A stretch of DNA of 64,000 bases. Source: Minwuiaceae bacterium (GTDB taxonomy: Bacteria; Pseudomonadota; Alphaproteobacteria; Minwuiales; Minwuiaceae). The notes beneath the pieces are model-generated. The model searched no databases. It worked only from the letters and a program-made list of their open reading frames with translations, and was not told where the DNA came from. Position 1 is the stretch's first letter, and every line of letters starts with the position of its first letter. Of the stretch, positions 43,366-54,642 are shown piece after piece. A program made the position numbers and the translations under genes. The stretch is from the NCBI GenBank assembly GCA_028278525.1, contig JANQEE010000033.1, positions 1-64,000 on the forward strand. Reading direction: 5' to 3'.

Positions 43366-44202
43366 TTGACACAGAATCCGGCGCCGAAACTGGTGGAACC
43401 GGCGGCTTCCGGGCGGCAATCTGTCGCTCCGGTCATCGATATCCAAGGGCTTTCACTGACCTTTCAGACAGCGGACGGGCCGGTTTACGCGCTGTCCGAC
43501 GTCGATTTGAGCGTGGCGCCCGGCGACTTCGTTTCCTTCATCGGGCCGTCCGGCTGCGGCAAGACCACGCTGATGCGCGTAATCGCCGACCTGGAGAAGC
43601 CGACAGCGGGAGAGGTGTCGGTCAACGGCGTGTCGCCGGAGGCGGCGCGTCTGGCACGCGCCTATGGCTATGTGTTTCAGGCGCCGGCGCTGTATGCGTG
43701 GCGAACGGTGGAACGCAACGTGATGCTGCCGCTTGAGATTATGGGGATGGGGAAGGACGAGCGCCGCCGCCGCGCCGCCGAGTACCTGGACCTGGTGAAT
43801 CTGAAAGGCTTCGAGAAGAAGTTCCCCTGGCAGCTTTCCGGCGGCATGCAACAGCGCGTGTCGATCGCGCGCGCGCTCAGCTTCGAGCCGGACCTGCTGC
43901 TGATGGACGAGCCGTTCGGCGCCCTGGACGAGATCACTAGGGATCACCTGAACGAGCAGCTTTTGCGGCTGTGGGAGCGGACGGGCAAGACGGTGATCTT
44001 CGTCACCCATTCGATTCCCGAAGCGGTGTTCCTGTCGTCGCGGATCGTCGTGATGTCGCCGCGACCGGGGCGGATTATCGACGTGATCGACTGCAACCTG
44101 CCGCCGGACCGGACGCTCGACGCGCGGGAGACGCCGGAATTCCTGGAGATCGCGCACCGCGTTCGCGACGGGCTGCGTGCCGGCCACAGCTATGACGACT
44201 GA
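43366..44202 (+). CDS. ABC transporter ATP-binding protein (SsuB/TauB/NitT type)
   Basis: From a TTG start (GGGAGG upstream) this is a 278-residue ATPase; another TTG at 43315 would add 17 residues. Walker A is [15 protein letters not shown], the Q-loop [11 protein letters not shown], the signature [16 protein letters not shown], Walker [17 protein letters not shown]. It is the energiser of the transporter encoded by the next three genes. Its 3' end overlaps the first permease by 11 bases. Confidence 0.9.
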   Translation: MTQNPAPKLVEPAASGRQSVAPVIDIQGLSLTFQTADGPVYALSDVDLSVAPGDFVSFIGPSGCGKTTLMRVIADLEKPTAGEVSVNGVSPEAARLARAYGYVFQAPALYAWRTVERNVMLPLEIMGMGKDERRRRAAEYLDLVNLKGFEKKFPWQLSGGMQQRVSIARALSFEPDLLLMDEPFGALDEITRDHLNEQLLRLWERTGKTVIFVTHSIPEAVFLSSRIVVMSPRPGRIIDVIDCNLPPDRTLDARETPEFLEIAHRVRDGLRAGHSYDD

Positions 44203-45115
44203 CGTCGCCGCCACCGCGCCAACCGGCAGCGGCCTGTGGCGGATCCTTGTACAAGGGCGCGCGGTCCCTTTGGCAGTGGTGATCGCGGCCATCGCCGTGA
44301 TCTGGTACGCCGGCGCCGTCTACATGAACGCCCCGAGGCTGACCGACGGTTACGAACGCAACAAGGTCGAGTGGACGTTCGGTCAATTGGTCGACGACGC
44401 CTGGTCCATGGAGCGGCCGATCCTGCCGGCGCCGCACCAGATCGTCGCCGAACTGGACAAGTCGGTCCTGCAACGCAAGGTCACGTCGAAGCGGAGCCTG
44501 GTGTTCCACGCGTGGGTGACGCTGTCGTCGACGCTGCTGGGATTCGCCATGGGGGCGGTGCTGGGAATCGTGTTGGCGGTCGGCATCGTGCATGTCCGCA
44601 CCCTGGACCGCAGCCTGCTGCCGTGGATCATCGCCTCGCAGACGATCCCGATCCTGGCTATCGCGCCGATGATCATCGTGGTGCTCGGCAATGTCGGTTT
44701 CACCGGGCTGGTGCCGAAGGCGATCATCTCCACCTATCTCTGCTTCTTTCCCGTGGCCATCGGCATGGTGAAGGGCTTGCGGTCGCCCGACCCGTTGCAG
44801 ATGGACCTGATGCGCACCTACAGCGCGTCGTCCGCCCAGGTGTTCTGGAAGCTGCGCTGGCCGGCCTCCGCGCCGTTTCTGTTCGCCAGCCTGAAGGTGG
44901 CCATCGCGATAAGCCTGGTCGGCGCCATCGTCGGCGAACTGCCGACCGGCGCGCAGGCCGGTATCGGCGCTCGGCTGCTGGTCGGATCCTATTACGGCCA
45001 AACCATCCAGATCTGGGCCGCGCTGATCGTCGCGGCCCTGCTGGCCGGCCTGTTGGTCGCTGCGGTCGGCTTGATCGAACGGATGGTGTTGCGGCAAATG
45101 GGCGCGCGGCCATGA
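44192..45115 (+). CDS. ABC transporter permease, NitT/TauT type (first)
   Basis: A 307-residue permease (a GTG at 44177 would add five residues). It has about six spans after an unusually long first periplasmic loop. The BPD_transp_1 EAA loop is [20 protein letters not shown], then [20 protein letters not shown]. It overlaps the ATPase gene upstream and the second permease downstream (ATGA). The two permeases are different, so the transporter is a heterodimer. Confidence 0.9.
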   Translation: MTTDVAATAPTGSGLWRILVQGRAVPLAVVIAAIAVIWYAGAVYMNAPRLTDGYERNKVEWTFGQLVDDAWSMERPILPAPHQIVAELDKSVLQRKVTSKRSLVFHAWVTLSSTLLGFAMGAVLGIVLAVGIVHVRTLDRSLLPWIIASQTIPILAIAPMIIVVLGNVGFTGLVPKAIISTYLCFFPVAIGMVKGLRSPDPLQMDLMRTYSASSAQVFWKLRWPASAPFLFASLKVAIAISLVGAIVGELPTGAQAGIGARLLVGSYYGQTIQIWAALIVAALLAGLLVAAVGLIERMVLRQMGARP

Positions 45116-46239
45116 CAGGGCGTCTCGACATGGTCTCGCTCGGCGCGGCGCTGCTGATCCTGCTGGCGCTGTTCCTGCCGGCGACGGCAACGGAAGAGGC
45201 GACGTTCGGTTGGCTGTCCCAATCCGCGGCCTTCGGCGTCGTGCTTCTCGCCCTGGCGGTGGCGCTGGCACAAAGCTGGCTTCGCCTCAATGGTCTGTCG
45301 GCCGGACTCGGATTGGCCGTCGCTGTCGCCATCGGCGCCGCGGGACCCGTCCTGCTTTTGGCCGGTATGCCCGGTGCGGGGGCGGGGGCCGGTGTTTGGA
45401 TCTTCGTGATTGGCCTGGCGCTGCTCGCCTGGCGAACGCTGGAGGTGCTGTCGGCAAGCGGCGGGGACAAGACGGTCAACCGGCTGCTTATGCTGCTTGT
45501 GCCTGCCCTGTTCGGCATCTGGCTGCTCTATCTCTGGCAGGTGGTCGTTGTCGGATTGCAGGTGCCCTCCGTATTGCTGCCGGCGCCGAGCCTGATCGGC
45601 GGTGTGTTGGCCGGGGCGCAGTCGACGCTGGCAGCAGACTTCCACCAGACATTCATCAAGTCGGTGCTGCCCGGATTTGCGATGGGCTGCGGCGCGGGTT
45701 TTGCGGTCGCCATACTGGTCGATCGGGTGCCGTTCCTGCAGCGCGGCCTGCTGCCGCTCGGCAACCTTGTCAGCGCGCTGCCGATTGTCGGCATCGCCCC
45801 GATCATGGTGATGTGGTTCGGGTTCGACTGGCAGTCGAAGGCAGCGGTCATCGTCGTCATGACCTTCTTCCCGATGCTGGTCAATACGATTGCCGGCCTG
45901 AACGCGACCGGCGCGATCGAGCATGACCTGATGCGGTCGTACGGCGCCAGCTACCCGCAGACGCTGATCCGCGTCCGGCTGCCCAATGCGCTGCCGTTTA
46001 TCTTCAACGCTTTGAAGATCAACTCCACCCTGGCCTTGATCGGCGCTATCGTCGCGGAGTTCTTCGGTACGCCGATCGTCGGGATGGGCTTTCGCATCTC
46101 GACGGAGGTCGGCCGGATGAACGTGGAAATGGTCTGGGCGACGATTGCCGTCGCTGCCTTATCGGGATCGTTGTTTTATGGATTGCTGGCGCTGCTGGAG
46201 CGGATAACGACTTTCTGGCATCCATCGTACCGGGGATAA
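45112..46239 (+). CDS. ABC transporter permease, NitT/TauT type (second)
   Basis: A 375-residue permease, longer than the usual 250-280. The extra N-terminal 110 residues hold three or four further hydrophobic spans (for example LGAALLILLALFLPA and GVVLLALAVALAQSWL). The core domain has the EAA loop HDLMRSYGASYPQTLIRVRL, then PNALPFIFNALK. It is the partner of the permease at 44192. This N-terminal extension is seen in some pyrimidine- and riboflavin-type transporters, but I could not confirm that here. Confidence 0.87.
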   Translation: MTGRLDMVSLGAALLILLALFLPATATEEATFGWLSQSAAFGVVLLALAVALAQSWLRLNGLSAGLGLAVAVAIGAAGPVLLLAGMPGAGAGAGVWIFVIGLALLAWRTLEVLSASGGDKTVNRLLMLLVPALFGIWLLYLWQVVVVGLQVPSVLLPAPSLIGGVLAGAQSTLAADFHQTFIKSVLPGFAMGCGAGFAVAILVDRVPFLQRGLLPLGNLVSALPIVGIAPIMVMWFGFDWQSKAAVIVVMTFFPMLVNTIAGLNATGAIEHDLMRSYGASYPQTLIRVRLPNALPFIFNALKINSTLALIGAIVAEFFGTPIVGMGFRISTEVGRMNVEMVWATIAVAALSGSLFYGLLALLERITTFWHPSYRG

Positions 46240-46274
46240 CGCCAACAATAATCAAACCCTAGCAGGAGAGGATA

Positions 46275-47276
46275 ATGAAGAAGCTATCACTACTAACGAC
46301 CGCGGCCGTCATGGCCCTCGGTGTCGCCGCGGCGGAGGCGGCGGACAAAGTCACCTTGCAATTGAAATGGGTGACCCAGGCGCAATTCGCCGGCTACTAC
46401 GTCGCGCAGGACAAGGGCTTCTACGAAGAAGCCGGTCTGGACGTGACGATCAAGCCGGGCGGGCCGGACGTGGCGCCGCCGCAGGTGATCGCGGGCGGCG
46501 GCGCCGACGTGATCATCGACTGGATGCCGTCGGCACTGGCGTCGCGTGAGAAGGGCGTGCCGCTGGTCAATATCGCCCAGATCTTCAAGAAGTCCGGCAT
46601 GATGCTGACCTGCCGCAAGGACAGCGGCATCGCGAGCCCGGCCGACTTCAAGGGCCGTACGCTGGGCGTCTGGTTCTTCGGCAATGAATATCCGTTCCTG
46701 AGCTGGATGGCCAAGCTGGGCATCCCGACAGAGGGCGGCGATAACGGCGTGACCGTGTTGAAGCAGGGCTTCAACGTCGATCCGATCCTGCAGAAGCAGG
46801 CCGATTGCGTCTCGACCATGACCTACAACGAATATTGGCAGATTATCGACGCCGGGCTCACGCCCGACGACCTGATCGTCTACAAGTACGAGGATCAGGG
46901 CGTGGCGACGCTGGAAGACGGGTTGTACGTGCTGGAGAAGAGCTTGGGCGATCCGGCCTTCGTTGAGAAGATGGCGCGGTTCCTGAAGGCCTCGGTAAAA
47001 GGATGGGAATGGGCGCAGAAGAACCCGGACGACGCGGCGGAGATCGTGTTGGAGAACGATGCCACCGGTGCGCAGACCGAGAAGCACCAGAAGCGCATGA
47101 TGGGCGAGATCGCCAAGCTGCTGGAGGGTTCGTCCAAGGGCATCGGCTATCTGGAGCCGGCTGATTTCGACCGTACGGTCGATACCCTGCTGGCGAACGC
47201 GTCGACGCCGGTGATCACCAAGAAGCCGGAAGGCGCGTGGTCCCACGCGGTGTTCGAGAAGGCGTCCGGGATGTAA
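46275..47276 (+). CDS. ABC transporter solute-binding protein, NMT1/THI5-like
   Basis: A 333-residue periplasmic protein with a Sec signal (MKKLSLLTTAAVMALGVAAAEA). The family start TLQLKWVTQAQFAGYYVAQD is diagnostic for the NMT1/THI5 type, which bind thiamine precursors, riboflavin or pyrimidines. A GGAGAGG lies upstream. It is the last gene of the RutR operon and is followed by a terminator. The setting argues for a pyrimidine-like ligand. Confidence 0.9.
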   Translation: MKKLSLLTTAAVMALGVAAAEAADKVTLQLKWVTQAQFAGYYVAQDKGFYEEAGLDVTIKPGGPDVAPPQVIAGGGADVIIDWMPSALASREKGVPLVNIAQIFKKSGMMLTCRKDSGIASPADFKGRTLGVWFFGNEYPFLSWMAKLGIPTEGGDNGVTVLKQGFNVDPILQKQADCVSTMTYNEYWQIIDAGLTPDDLIVYKYEDQGVATLEDGLYVLEKSLGDPAFVEKMARFLKASVKGWEWAQKNPDDAAEIVLENDATGAQTEKHQKRMMGEIAKLLEGSSKGIGYLEPADFDRTVDTLLANASTPVITKKPEGAWSHAVFEKASGM

Positions 47277-47300
47277 GGTGGCGATCGCCCGATAAAGTGG

Positions 47301-47328
47301 AAAAGGGGGCCGAGAGGCCCCCTTTTTT
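47301..47328 (+). terminator. Rho-independent terminator
   Basis: AAAAGGGGGCC, a GAGA loop, and GGCCCCCTTTTTT form an 11-bp stem ending in a T-run, 25 bases beyond the last gene of the pyrimidine operon. Confidence 0.9.
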
Positions 47329-47338
47329 GCGGGTTGCC

Positions 47339-47441
47339 CATGCTTCGAGACGCCGCCTCCGGCGGGTCCTCAGCATGAGGTTTTGGTGTGATCCACAGTC
47401 CTCATGCTGAGGAGGCCCGTAGGGCCGTCTCGAAGCATGGC
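47339..47441. repeat. Large inverted repeat (ATGCTTCGAGACG family)
   Basis: The outer arms CATGCTTCGAGACG and CGTCTCGAAGCATG, and inner parts CCTCAGCATGAGG / CCTCATGCTGAGG, enclose a short spacer. The two arms are near inverse copies. This element is common in alphaproteobacteria. It sits between the terminator and the dihydropyrimidinase stop. Confidence 0.8.
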
Positions 47442-47449
47442 GACAGGCA

Positions 47450-48922
<1,473 letters not shown>

Positions 48923-48929
48923 TTATTTC

Positions 48930-48945
48930 CTGTCCGATTGGTCAA
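48930..48945. promoter_or_regulatory. Degenerate RutR-type site
   Basis: CTGTCCGATTGGTCAA matches the RutR consensus at 11 of 14 fixed positions, with a perfect right half (TGGTCAA). It lies 46 bases upstream of the dihydropyrimidinase start. Confidence 0.5.
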
Positions 48946-49005
48946 TATTGCCCGATGTTTTTGGGCGAGGCGAGTCCGCAATCGCCGGACGGGCGGCGCG
49001 ATGCG

Positions 49006-49467
49006 CTACAACGGCAGCGCCGTTGTGAACTTGACCCGATGCAGGGCGAAGCGGGAGTTGATCGACCCGACCTCCGGCAAATGCAGCAGGGTCTTGGTGA
49101 GAAACCGGTCGTAGGCCTCGATATCCGGCACGACGATACGCAGCATGTAGTCGCGGTCGCCGGTCACCGCGTGGCAGTCCAGTATTTCCGGCGCCGCCCG
49201 CACCGCGGCTTCGAAGGCGGTCACGCTTTCGCTGTGCTGCCCGCTTAGCGTGACGCTGGCGAAGACCGTCACCTTCAGCCCGACCGACGACGGGTCGACC
49301 AGGGTCACCTGAGCTTCGATCACGCCGGCATCGCGCAGCCGTTTGATCCGGCGCCAGCAAGGCGACGTCGACAGGCCGACCTTTTCCGCGATGTCGGCGG
49401 TTGACAGTCCGGCGTCCGCCTGAAGCAGGCGGAGGATCTTGCCATCCATCTCGTCCAGGTCGATCAA
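49006..49467 (-). CDS. Lrp/AsnC-family transcriptional regulator
   Basis: A 153-residue regulator: N-terminal HTH (MDGKILRLLQADAGLSTADI, then GLSTSPCWRRIKRLRDAGVI) and a C-terminal RAM domain (VTGDRDYMLRIVVPDIEAYD). Such proteins sense amino acids. It is divergent from the phenylalanine hydroxylase gene with about 120 bases between, which are AT-rich. It probably controls that gene, as known for PhhR-like or Lrp-like regulators in other bacteria. Confidence 0.9.
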   Translation of the reverse strand: MIDLDEMDGKILRLLQADAGLSTADIAEKVGLSTSPCWRRIKRLRDAGVIEAQVTLVDPSSVGLKVTVFASVTLSGQHSESVTAFEAAVRAAPEILDCHAVTGDRDYMLRIVVPDIEAYDRFLTKTLLHLPEVGSINSRFALHRVKFTTALPL

Positions 49468-49589
49468 TTTATACCTCCAGTGACTAGTATGTAGGAATAG
49501 TGTACCCCAATTAACTGCATATTAAGGCAAGAAAGGCAAGAATAACCGGCTGTCGGCGGTTAGATATTCCATGAAATGCTTTGGTGGAG

Positions 49590-50426
49590 ATGATGACCGT
49601 TCGGGACGACTACACGATCGATCAGGGTTGGGACGCCTATACGGCTGAGGACCATGCCGTCTGGCGCACTCTGTTCCAGCGGCAGGCCAAGCTGCTGCCG
49701 GGCCGCGCGACGCCGGCGTTTCTGGACGGCCTGGACGATCTGTCGATGGCGGCTGACGGCATTCCCGACTTTCGCCGTTTAAGCGACGCGCTCGGCCGCC
49801 GTACCGGATGGGAGATCGTCGCCGTTCCGGGGCTGGTGCCCGACGCGGTGTTTTTCGAGCATCTTGCCAACCGCCGCTTTCCGGCCGCGAACTGGGTGCG
49901 CAAGCCGGAGGAGATGGACTACCTGGAAGAGCCGGATGTCTTCCACGACGTATTCGGCCACGTGCCGCTGCTGATCAACCCGGTCTTCGCCGACTACATG
50001 GAAGCCTATGGCAAGGCAGGATTGGCGGCCCTGGACCAGGGCGCGCTGCATCATCTCGCCAGGCTCTATTGGTATACGGTCGAGTTCGGCCTGATCGAAA
50101 CCCTGCAGGGGCTTCAGATCTACGGCGCCGGCATCGTCTCGTCCAAAGGCGAGTCGATCTTCTGCCTGGACGATCCGTCGCCGAACCGGGTCGGCTTCGA
50201 CCTGGCCCGCGTGATGCAAACGCGCTACCGCATCGACGACTATCAGGAAACCTACTTCGTCGTCGACAGCTTCGAGACATTGTTCGAGATCGCGGGCCGC
50301 GACCTCAGTGCGCTCTATCGCGGTCTCGCCGGCAAGCCCGACTACAGGCCCGGCGATCTGGTGCCGGCCGACCGCATCCTGACCCGCGGCACCGGCGTCT
50401 ACCACGCGGCCAAACGGGCCGCCTGA
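49590..50426 (+). CDS. phhA: Phenylalanine 4-monooxygenase
   Basis: A 278-residue pterin-dependent hydroxylase of the bacterial monodomain type. The iron ligands are the two His of DVFHDVFGHVPLL (about residues 118-130) and a Glu in LYWYTVEFGLI. It converts phenylalanine to tyrosine. Possible starts are ATG at 49590 or 49593 after GGTGGAG; TTG at 49581 would add three residues. It stands between the Lrp gene and the convergent FAD oxidoreductase. Confidence 0.93.
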   Translation: MMTVRDDYTIDQGWDAYTAEDHAVWRTLFQRQAKLLPGRATPAFLDGLDDLSMAADGIPDFRRLSDALGRRTGWEIVAVPGLVPDAVFFEHLANRRFPAANWVRKPEEMDYLEEPDVFHDVFGHVPLLINPVFADYMEAYGKAGLAALDQGALHHLARLYWYTVEFGLIETLQGLQIYGAGIVSSKGESIFCLDDPSPNRVGFDLARVMQTRYRIDDYQETYFVVDSFETLFEIAGRDLSALYRGLAGKPDYRPGDLVPADRILTRGTGVYHAAKRAA

Positions 50427-50432
50427 CGCAGG

Positions 50433-51563
50433 TCACGCCGCCTGGCACCGCGCCGGGTCCATAGCCGCCTGTTCCACGCCTAAATCCTGCAGGTCCGACG
50501 GAATACCCCGGTCCGTAACCAGGCTTGAAACGACCCGCCCAAGCGACGGCGCGGTCTGAATGCCGTAGCCACCCTGGCCGGCCACCCAGAAGAAACCCGC
50601 CACCGCCGCGTCGTAGCCGATGACCGGCGTTTTGTCGGCAACGAACGACCGTAACCCCGCCCAACGGCTGTTCAGTCGGCCGATTTTGAACTCGGTCGCT
50701 TTCTCGATCCGGTCCACGGCGATCGCGATATCGATCTCTCCCGGCTGGGCGTCGCAGGGTTCGGACGGCGTTTCGTCGGCGGGCGACCCCATCAACTGGT
50801 CGGCATCCGGTTTGAAGTAGAACTGCTCGTCGACATCGACGACCGCGGGCCACGCGGAGATATCGGTATCGGCCGGCGGATCGAAGGTGATGGCAGTGCG
50901 CCGTTTCGGTATCAGCCCGATCGGTTTCGCGCCGGCCATTTCCGCGAGCTTGTCGCACCAGGCGCCAGCCGCGTTGAGCAATATCGGCGCGCTGAATTCG
51001 CCGGCGCTTGTCGTCAAACGCCATAGGCCGCCCGCGCGTTCGACCGCCTGCACATCGGCATTGGTGACGACCGACCCGCCGCGCGCCGCGAGGCCGCGGA
51101 GGAAGCCCTGATGCAGGCCATTGACGTCGATATCCATGGCGTCCGGCTCCAGCACGCCGCCCGCGACATAGTCGCTGCGCAGCGCGGGCACGGTGGCCAG
51201 GACTTCGGCGGCGTCGATCCGGCGGATGGTCTTCACCAGCGAACTGGTCTCCTCGGCGGTGCGGTCGAGAGCCGTCAACTGGTCGTCGCGGCCGACGAAC
51301 ATAGCGCCGCGCGGGGTCAGGATCGGGTGGTCGGAGAATCCGGCGGGCGGGTCCATAAAGAAACCCCTGCCGCCCGTGGTCAGGGCGCGAATGGTGGCGT
51401 TGCCATAGGCCTCGCTGTAGACGGCGGCCGACCGGCCGGTGGTGTGATAACCGGGCTGGTTCTCCCGTTCCAGGACGACCACCGGCCCGTGCGCCGACAG
51501 TTCGTAGCCGGCCGAGGCGCCGGCCATGCCGCCGCCGATGATGATGTATGCGAATTCCGCCAT
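50433..51563 (-). CDS. FAD-dependent amine/amino-acid oxidoreductase (DAO family)
   Basis: A 376-residue flavoprotein of the glycine oxidase / D-arginine dehydrogenase type. The dinucleotide fold starts YIIIGGGMAGASAGYELS with an ERENQPGYHTTGRS ADP segment. The C-terminal FVADKTPVIGYDAAVAGFFW then GQGGYGIQTAPSLGR binds the isoalloxazine end. It oxidises an amine or D-amino acid; the donor is unknown. It ends 6 bases from the convergent phhA stop. Confidence 0.9.
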   Translation of the reverse strand: MAEFAYIIIGGGMAGASAGYELSAHGPVVVLERENQPGYHTTGRSAAVYSEAYGNATIRALTTGGRGFFMDPPAGFSDHPILTPRGAMFVGRDDQLTALDRTAEETSSLVKTIRRIDAAEVLATVPALRSDYVAGGVLEPDAMDIDVNGLHQGFLRGLAARGGSVVTNADVQAVERAGGLWRLTTSAGEFSAPILLNAAGAWCDKLAEMAGAKPIGLIPKRRTAITFDPPADTDISAWPAVVDVDEQFYFKPDADQLMGSPADETPSEPCDAQPGEIDIAIAVDRIEKATEFKIGRLNSRWAGLRSFVADKTPVIGYDAAVAGFFWVAGQGGYGIQTAPSLGRVVSSLVTDRGIPSDLQDLGVEQAAMDPARCQAA

Positions 51564-51659
51564 GGGCCCGTTCTCCTTGCGCCGGCAGCATGGCCGAGCC
51601 CGGCCCCGGACCGCAAGGGAGGAGAGCGTATTAAATCGGCGTGCGTGGTTCGCGGGTGC

Positions 51660-53354
51660 TCAGATCGCCAGGTCTTTGGCGATGCCGGCTTGCGACAGGA
51701 GCTTGTGGAAATCCATCAGCATGTCGGCGCGCGCGGTGTCGTCGGCCGCATCCGCCAGGTAGGCATCCAGGAACCCGTCGCTCTTCAGGTAGCGCACGGT
51801 TTCCTTGCGTGCCTTTTTGCTGGAGGTGCCTGCGGTGAAGCATCCGGACGCGCACATCTTCAGCATCTTGATGCCCTTTTCCACCGGCGGCTCGTTCTGC
51901 TGATTGAGCCGCTGGAAAAACTCGTTCTCCTCGAGCACGCGGGCGCAGAAATCGTCGAGGCGCCCGGCCATCTTGCGTTTGTGGACTTCCTGGAAGCCGG
52001 ATTTGATCACCTGGCGCTGCAGCACGACGAGCCTTTGCAGGCGCTGCACCACGGTGCCGTTCTGTTCGACGAAGAACGTTTCGTTGTCCGGGGAAGCGAG
52101 GATCGGCAGGATGTAGTTGACCAACCGCCGCTTGTTCTCGGCGCCGACGATATAGGGTTCGATCCAAAGCAGCGTGTGGATCCTGTCGCCGGGATCTTCC
52201 GCGTCGCGCAGGCATTCGCCGATGGAATCGGGGTTCAGGTAGCGGCTGCACCGGTTCTTCAGGACCTCGCGCAACTCAAAACCGCCGATCAGCGAGCCGT
52301 CTTCGCGGCGCAGATGGTCGATCACCCGGCCAAGCGACCCGAGTTCCTCCAGCAGGGACGCATCGTTCAGGCGGCGCGGGCTGTTCAGTTCGTGCACGAA
52401 GCGCGTCTTGAGCGCGTTTTGCGCCTGCGGCAGGACGTCTTCGTTGATCATGTGGTTCAGCGCGCGAACGTCGTCCGGTACGGTCGGTCCATTGCCTGAG
52501 AAGCAACCGCGAGACATGTCCGCAAGCTGCACCAGGGCCGTGCCCCGGTTCTGCTGATCTCCGAGAAACTCTTTCAGCACCGATACGCCGGAAAGCAGAT
52601 CGCCGAGCAGGGTGTCGGCCACCTGGACAACCCAGGACGGATGGTAGGCCGAGACAAGCGACAGAATCCGGCCGGCTTTTTCGCGCATCGACTTCGTGCC
52701 ACGCAGGTGGCCCACCATGGCGCTGCTTAGCAGGTAACTCCGATCCGGCCTGTCCTCCAGCCTGTCGATCATGGTGTCGAACGTTGCCGGCTCGAAACTC
52801 GGAATCCGGCCGGTCTCCCAATCGGTGTTGAGTTTCTCGGTCGCCGTGTCGATCAGGGCCAGCAACTCTTTCGCCCGTTCGGTGACGCTTTGCCCGGTTT
52901 CCTTCACCTGCGCGATGGCCGCTCTCTGCACTGCGCGTTGCACCGCGTTGATGTCTTTCTGAACCAGGCTCAGATTGTCCGGGTTGTGCAGGACCTCCGA
53001 CACCGTAAGGCCGAGCCTGCTGAGTTCCTCGTTAAGCAGCCGTCCGATCGTGCTGCGGCCATCCGCCGTGTAGAAATCGATCATCCGCGAGCAGGGCACA
53101 ATCGTGACGCTGCCATCGTCGGATTTCGAGCGTCTGCGCGGCTCGCCCTGAGAAAAGACCTTGCGGCTTGTGAACGTTCCGCTGGATTCGTCGAAACGCT
53201 CGCGCATGACCTTGACCGCGCCGAAGCCGCCCGCGATCCGGCCAGCTTTGGCCGCTTCGATGGCTTCCGGCTCTTCGTCGAAGATGCCGAGAATTGTCCA
53301 CGAGTTGCCGCGCTGCGCCAGTACCTCGAAATGATTGCCGGTCTGCCGACTCAT
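51660..53354 (-). CDS. Large protein of unknown family
   Basis: A 564-residue soluble, largely helical protein. The first 110 residues form a small alpha/beta part (NHFEVLAQRGNSWTILGIFD, then FGAVKVMRERFDESSGTFTS) that resembles no domain I know. From about residue 115 it is helix-rich and acidic, with Arg-Lys patches. Cys residues cluster late (KMCASGCFTAGTSSKKARKE). No signal peptide or membrane span is present. The gene stands alone with a 238-base promoter region. No function can be assigned. Confidence 0.75.
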   Translation of the reverse strand: MSRQTGNHFEVLAQRGNSWTILGIFDEEPEAIEAAKAGRIAGGFGAVKVMRERFDESSGTFTSRKVFSQGEPRRRSKSDDGSVTIVPCSRMIDFYTADGRSTIGRLLNEELSRLGLTVSEVLHNPDNLSLVQKDINAVQRAVQRAAIAQVKETGQSVTERAKELLALIDTATEKLNTDWETGRIPSFEPATFDTMIDRLEDRPDRSYLLSSAMVGHLRGTKSMREKAGRILSLVSAYHPSWVVQVADTLLGDLLSGVSVLKEFLGDQQNRGTALVQLADMSRGCFSGNGPTVPDDVRALNHMINEDVLPQAQNALKTRFVHELNSPRRLNDASLLEELGSLGRVIDHLRREDGSLIGGFELREVLKNRCSRYLNPDSIGECLRDAEDPGDRIHTLLWIEPYIVGAENKRRLVNYILPILASPDNETFFVEQNGTVVQRLQRLVVLQRQVIKSGFQEVHKRKMAGRLDDFCARVLEENEFFQRLNQQNEPPVEKGIKMLKMCASGCFTAGTSSKKARKETVRYLKSDGFLDAYLADAADDTARADMLMDFHKLLSQAGIAKDLAI

Positions 53355-53592
53355 TCAATCACCCTAGGACCATCCAGCTTTGAGGTTGCCATCACGACGC
53401 TAAGACTGACCGTTAATGGTAGGGCAGGCGCGTTATAGAACTCTTAATATGCGAATCCCTGAAATCTCAAAAAATACATATATTTCAAGCAATTATGGGG
53501 CGTCTGGCGGGAACGGAACGGGAGATTTACACCCCAGGGCCTCCTGGTCCGGACGCACTGAACCCAATGGTTTAATGCGCCCGGATGTTGCT

Positions 53593-54642
53593 CTAGCGGG
53601 CAACCACCATAGGCCACAGGGCATCGGCGCCCCGTCCGGCCGCCAGACGGCCCAGCCGGCCGGCCCAATGGCTGGCCGTGCCGAATTCCGCGCGCCAGGA
53701 CCATAGCCGGCGGGTCGCGTAGTGCAGGGTGTGTTCGTAGGTGAAGCCGATCGCGCCGTGGGTCTGATGGGCGATGCTCGCGGCCGCCTCCGCCGCTTCG
53801 CTGGCGCGGGTCTTGGCCACCATGATCTCGAACTCGGGGTCTCCCGCCTCGGCCTTGCCGAACGCGGTCTCGGCGGCGGCGCCGACAGCCGCTGTTTGCC
53901 CGGCCAATATGGCGAGCTGCTGTTGCACCGCCTGGAACTTGCCGATCGGCCGCCCGAATTGCACACGGTCGTTGGCGTATTGCACCGACTGGTCGAGAAC
54001 CGTTTCCAAAGCGCCGGCGATTTGCGCCGACCGGATCATCGCGCCGTAGCGCCAGAGGCTGTCGCGGTCGGACGCCGGCGCCGCCGCGATCACGGCCGCG
54101 CCTTCGAAGGTGAGGGTGTCGCGCGGTTCCCGGGCGATATTTCTGTCGGCCTGAATGCTTGCCTGACCCTGGGCGACGAGGGCGACATGGGGCTGACCGT
54201 CGGCCTCCGCTTGAACCGCCAGATGGTCGGCCGCGGCGCCCCAGGGCACCCGGCTCACCGTGCCGCTCAGGCTCCAGGAGTTGCCCGTGCGGGAAATCTT
54301 CAGAACTTCGTCAGGCCGCACCGGCGCGATGGTTATCGGGCCATCCGGCACATCCAAAGCGGCGTCGGCGAGAATCCGGCCGGCGAGGATGGTTTCCGAG
54401 ATCGGCACCGGGGCCGCGAACCGGCCCGCTGCCTGAATGACCGTATGGGCGTCGAGCCAGCCGCCACCGACCCCGCCCTGGTCTTCCGGCACCAGGACAC
54501 GAGGATGGCCGTTTTCTTCCAGTTTTGTCCAAAGGGCCGTGGGCCAGTCGCCGTCTTCCGCCGAGCGGCGCACGTCGACCGTCACTTCGTCCGTCAACAG
54601 GCGGGCGATCGAATCCGAGAGAATGGCACGAAGTTCGTTCAT
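53593..54642 (-). CDS. Acyl-CoA dehydrogenase family subunit (smaller)
   Basis: A 349-residue acyl-CoA dehydrogenase-fold protein. The family helix VQFGRPIGKFQAVQQQLAIL and SIAHQTHGAIGFTYEHTLHYATRR are visible; the GFTxEHxLH form is typical of small subunits in steroid- or terpenoid-type enzymes. The usual C-terminal GGTxEI motif is missing. The N-terminal part is shortened. It overlaps the next ACAD gene by four bases (ATGA), which suggests an alpha2beta2-type heteromer with the 54639-55784 product. Confidence 0.85.
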   Translation of the reverse strand: MNELRAILSDSIARLLTDEVTVDVRRSAEDGDWPTALWTKLEENGHPRVLVPEDQGGVGGGWLDAHTVIQAAGRFAAPVPISETILAGRILADAALDVPDGPITIAPVRPDEVLKISRTGNSWSLSGTVSRVPWGAAADHLAVQAEADGQPHVALVAQGQASIQADRNIAREPRDTLTFEGAAVIAAAPASDRDSLWRYGAMIRSAQIAGALETVLDQSVQYANDRVQFGRPIGKFQAVQQQLAILAGQTAAVGAAAETAFGKAEAGDPEFEIMVAKTRASEAAEAAASIAHQTHGAIGFTYEHTLHYATRRLWSWRAEFGTASHWAGRLGRLAAGRGADALWPMVVAR

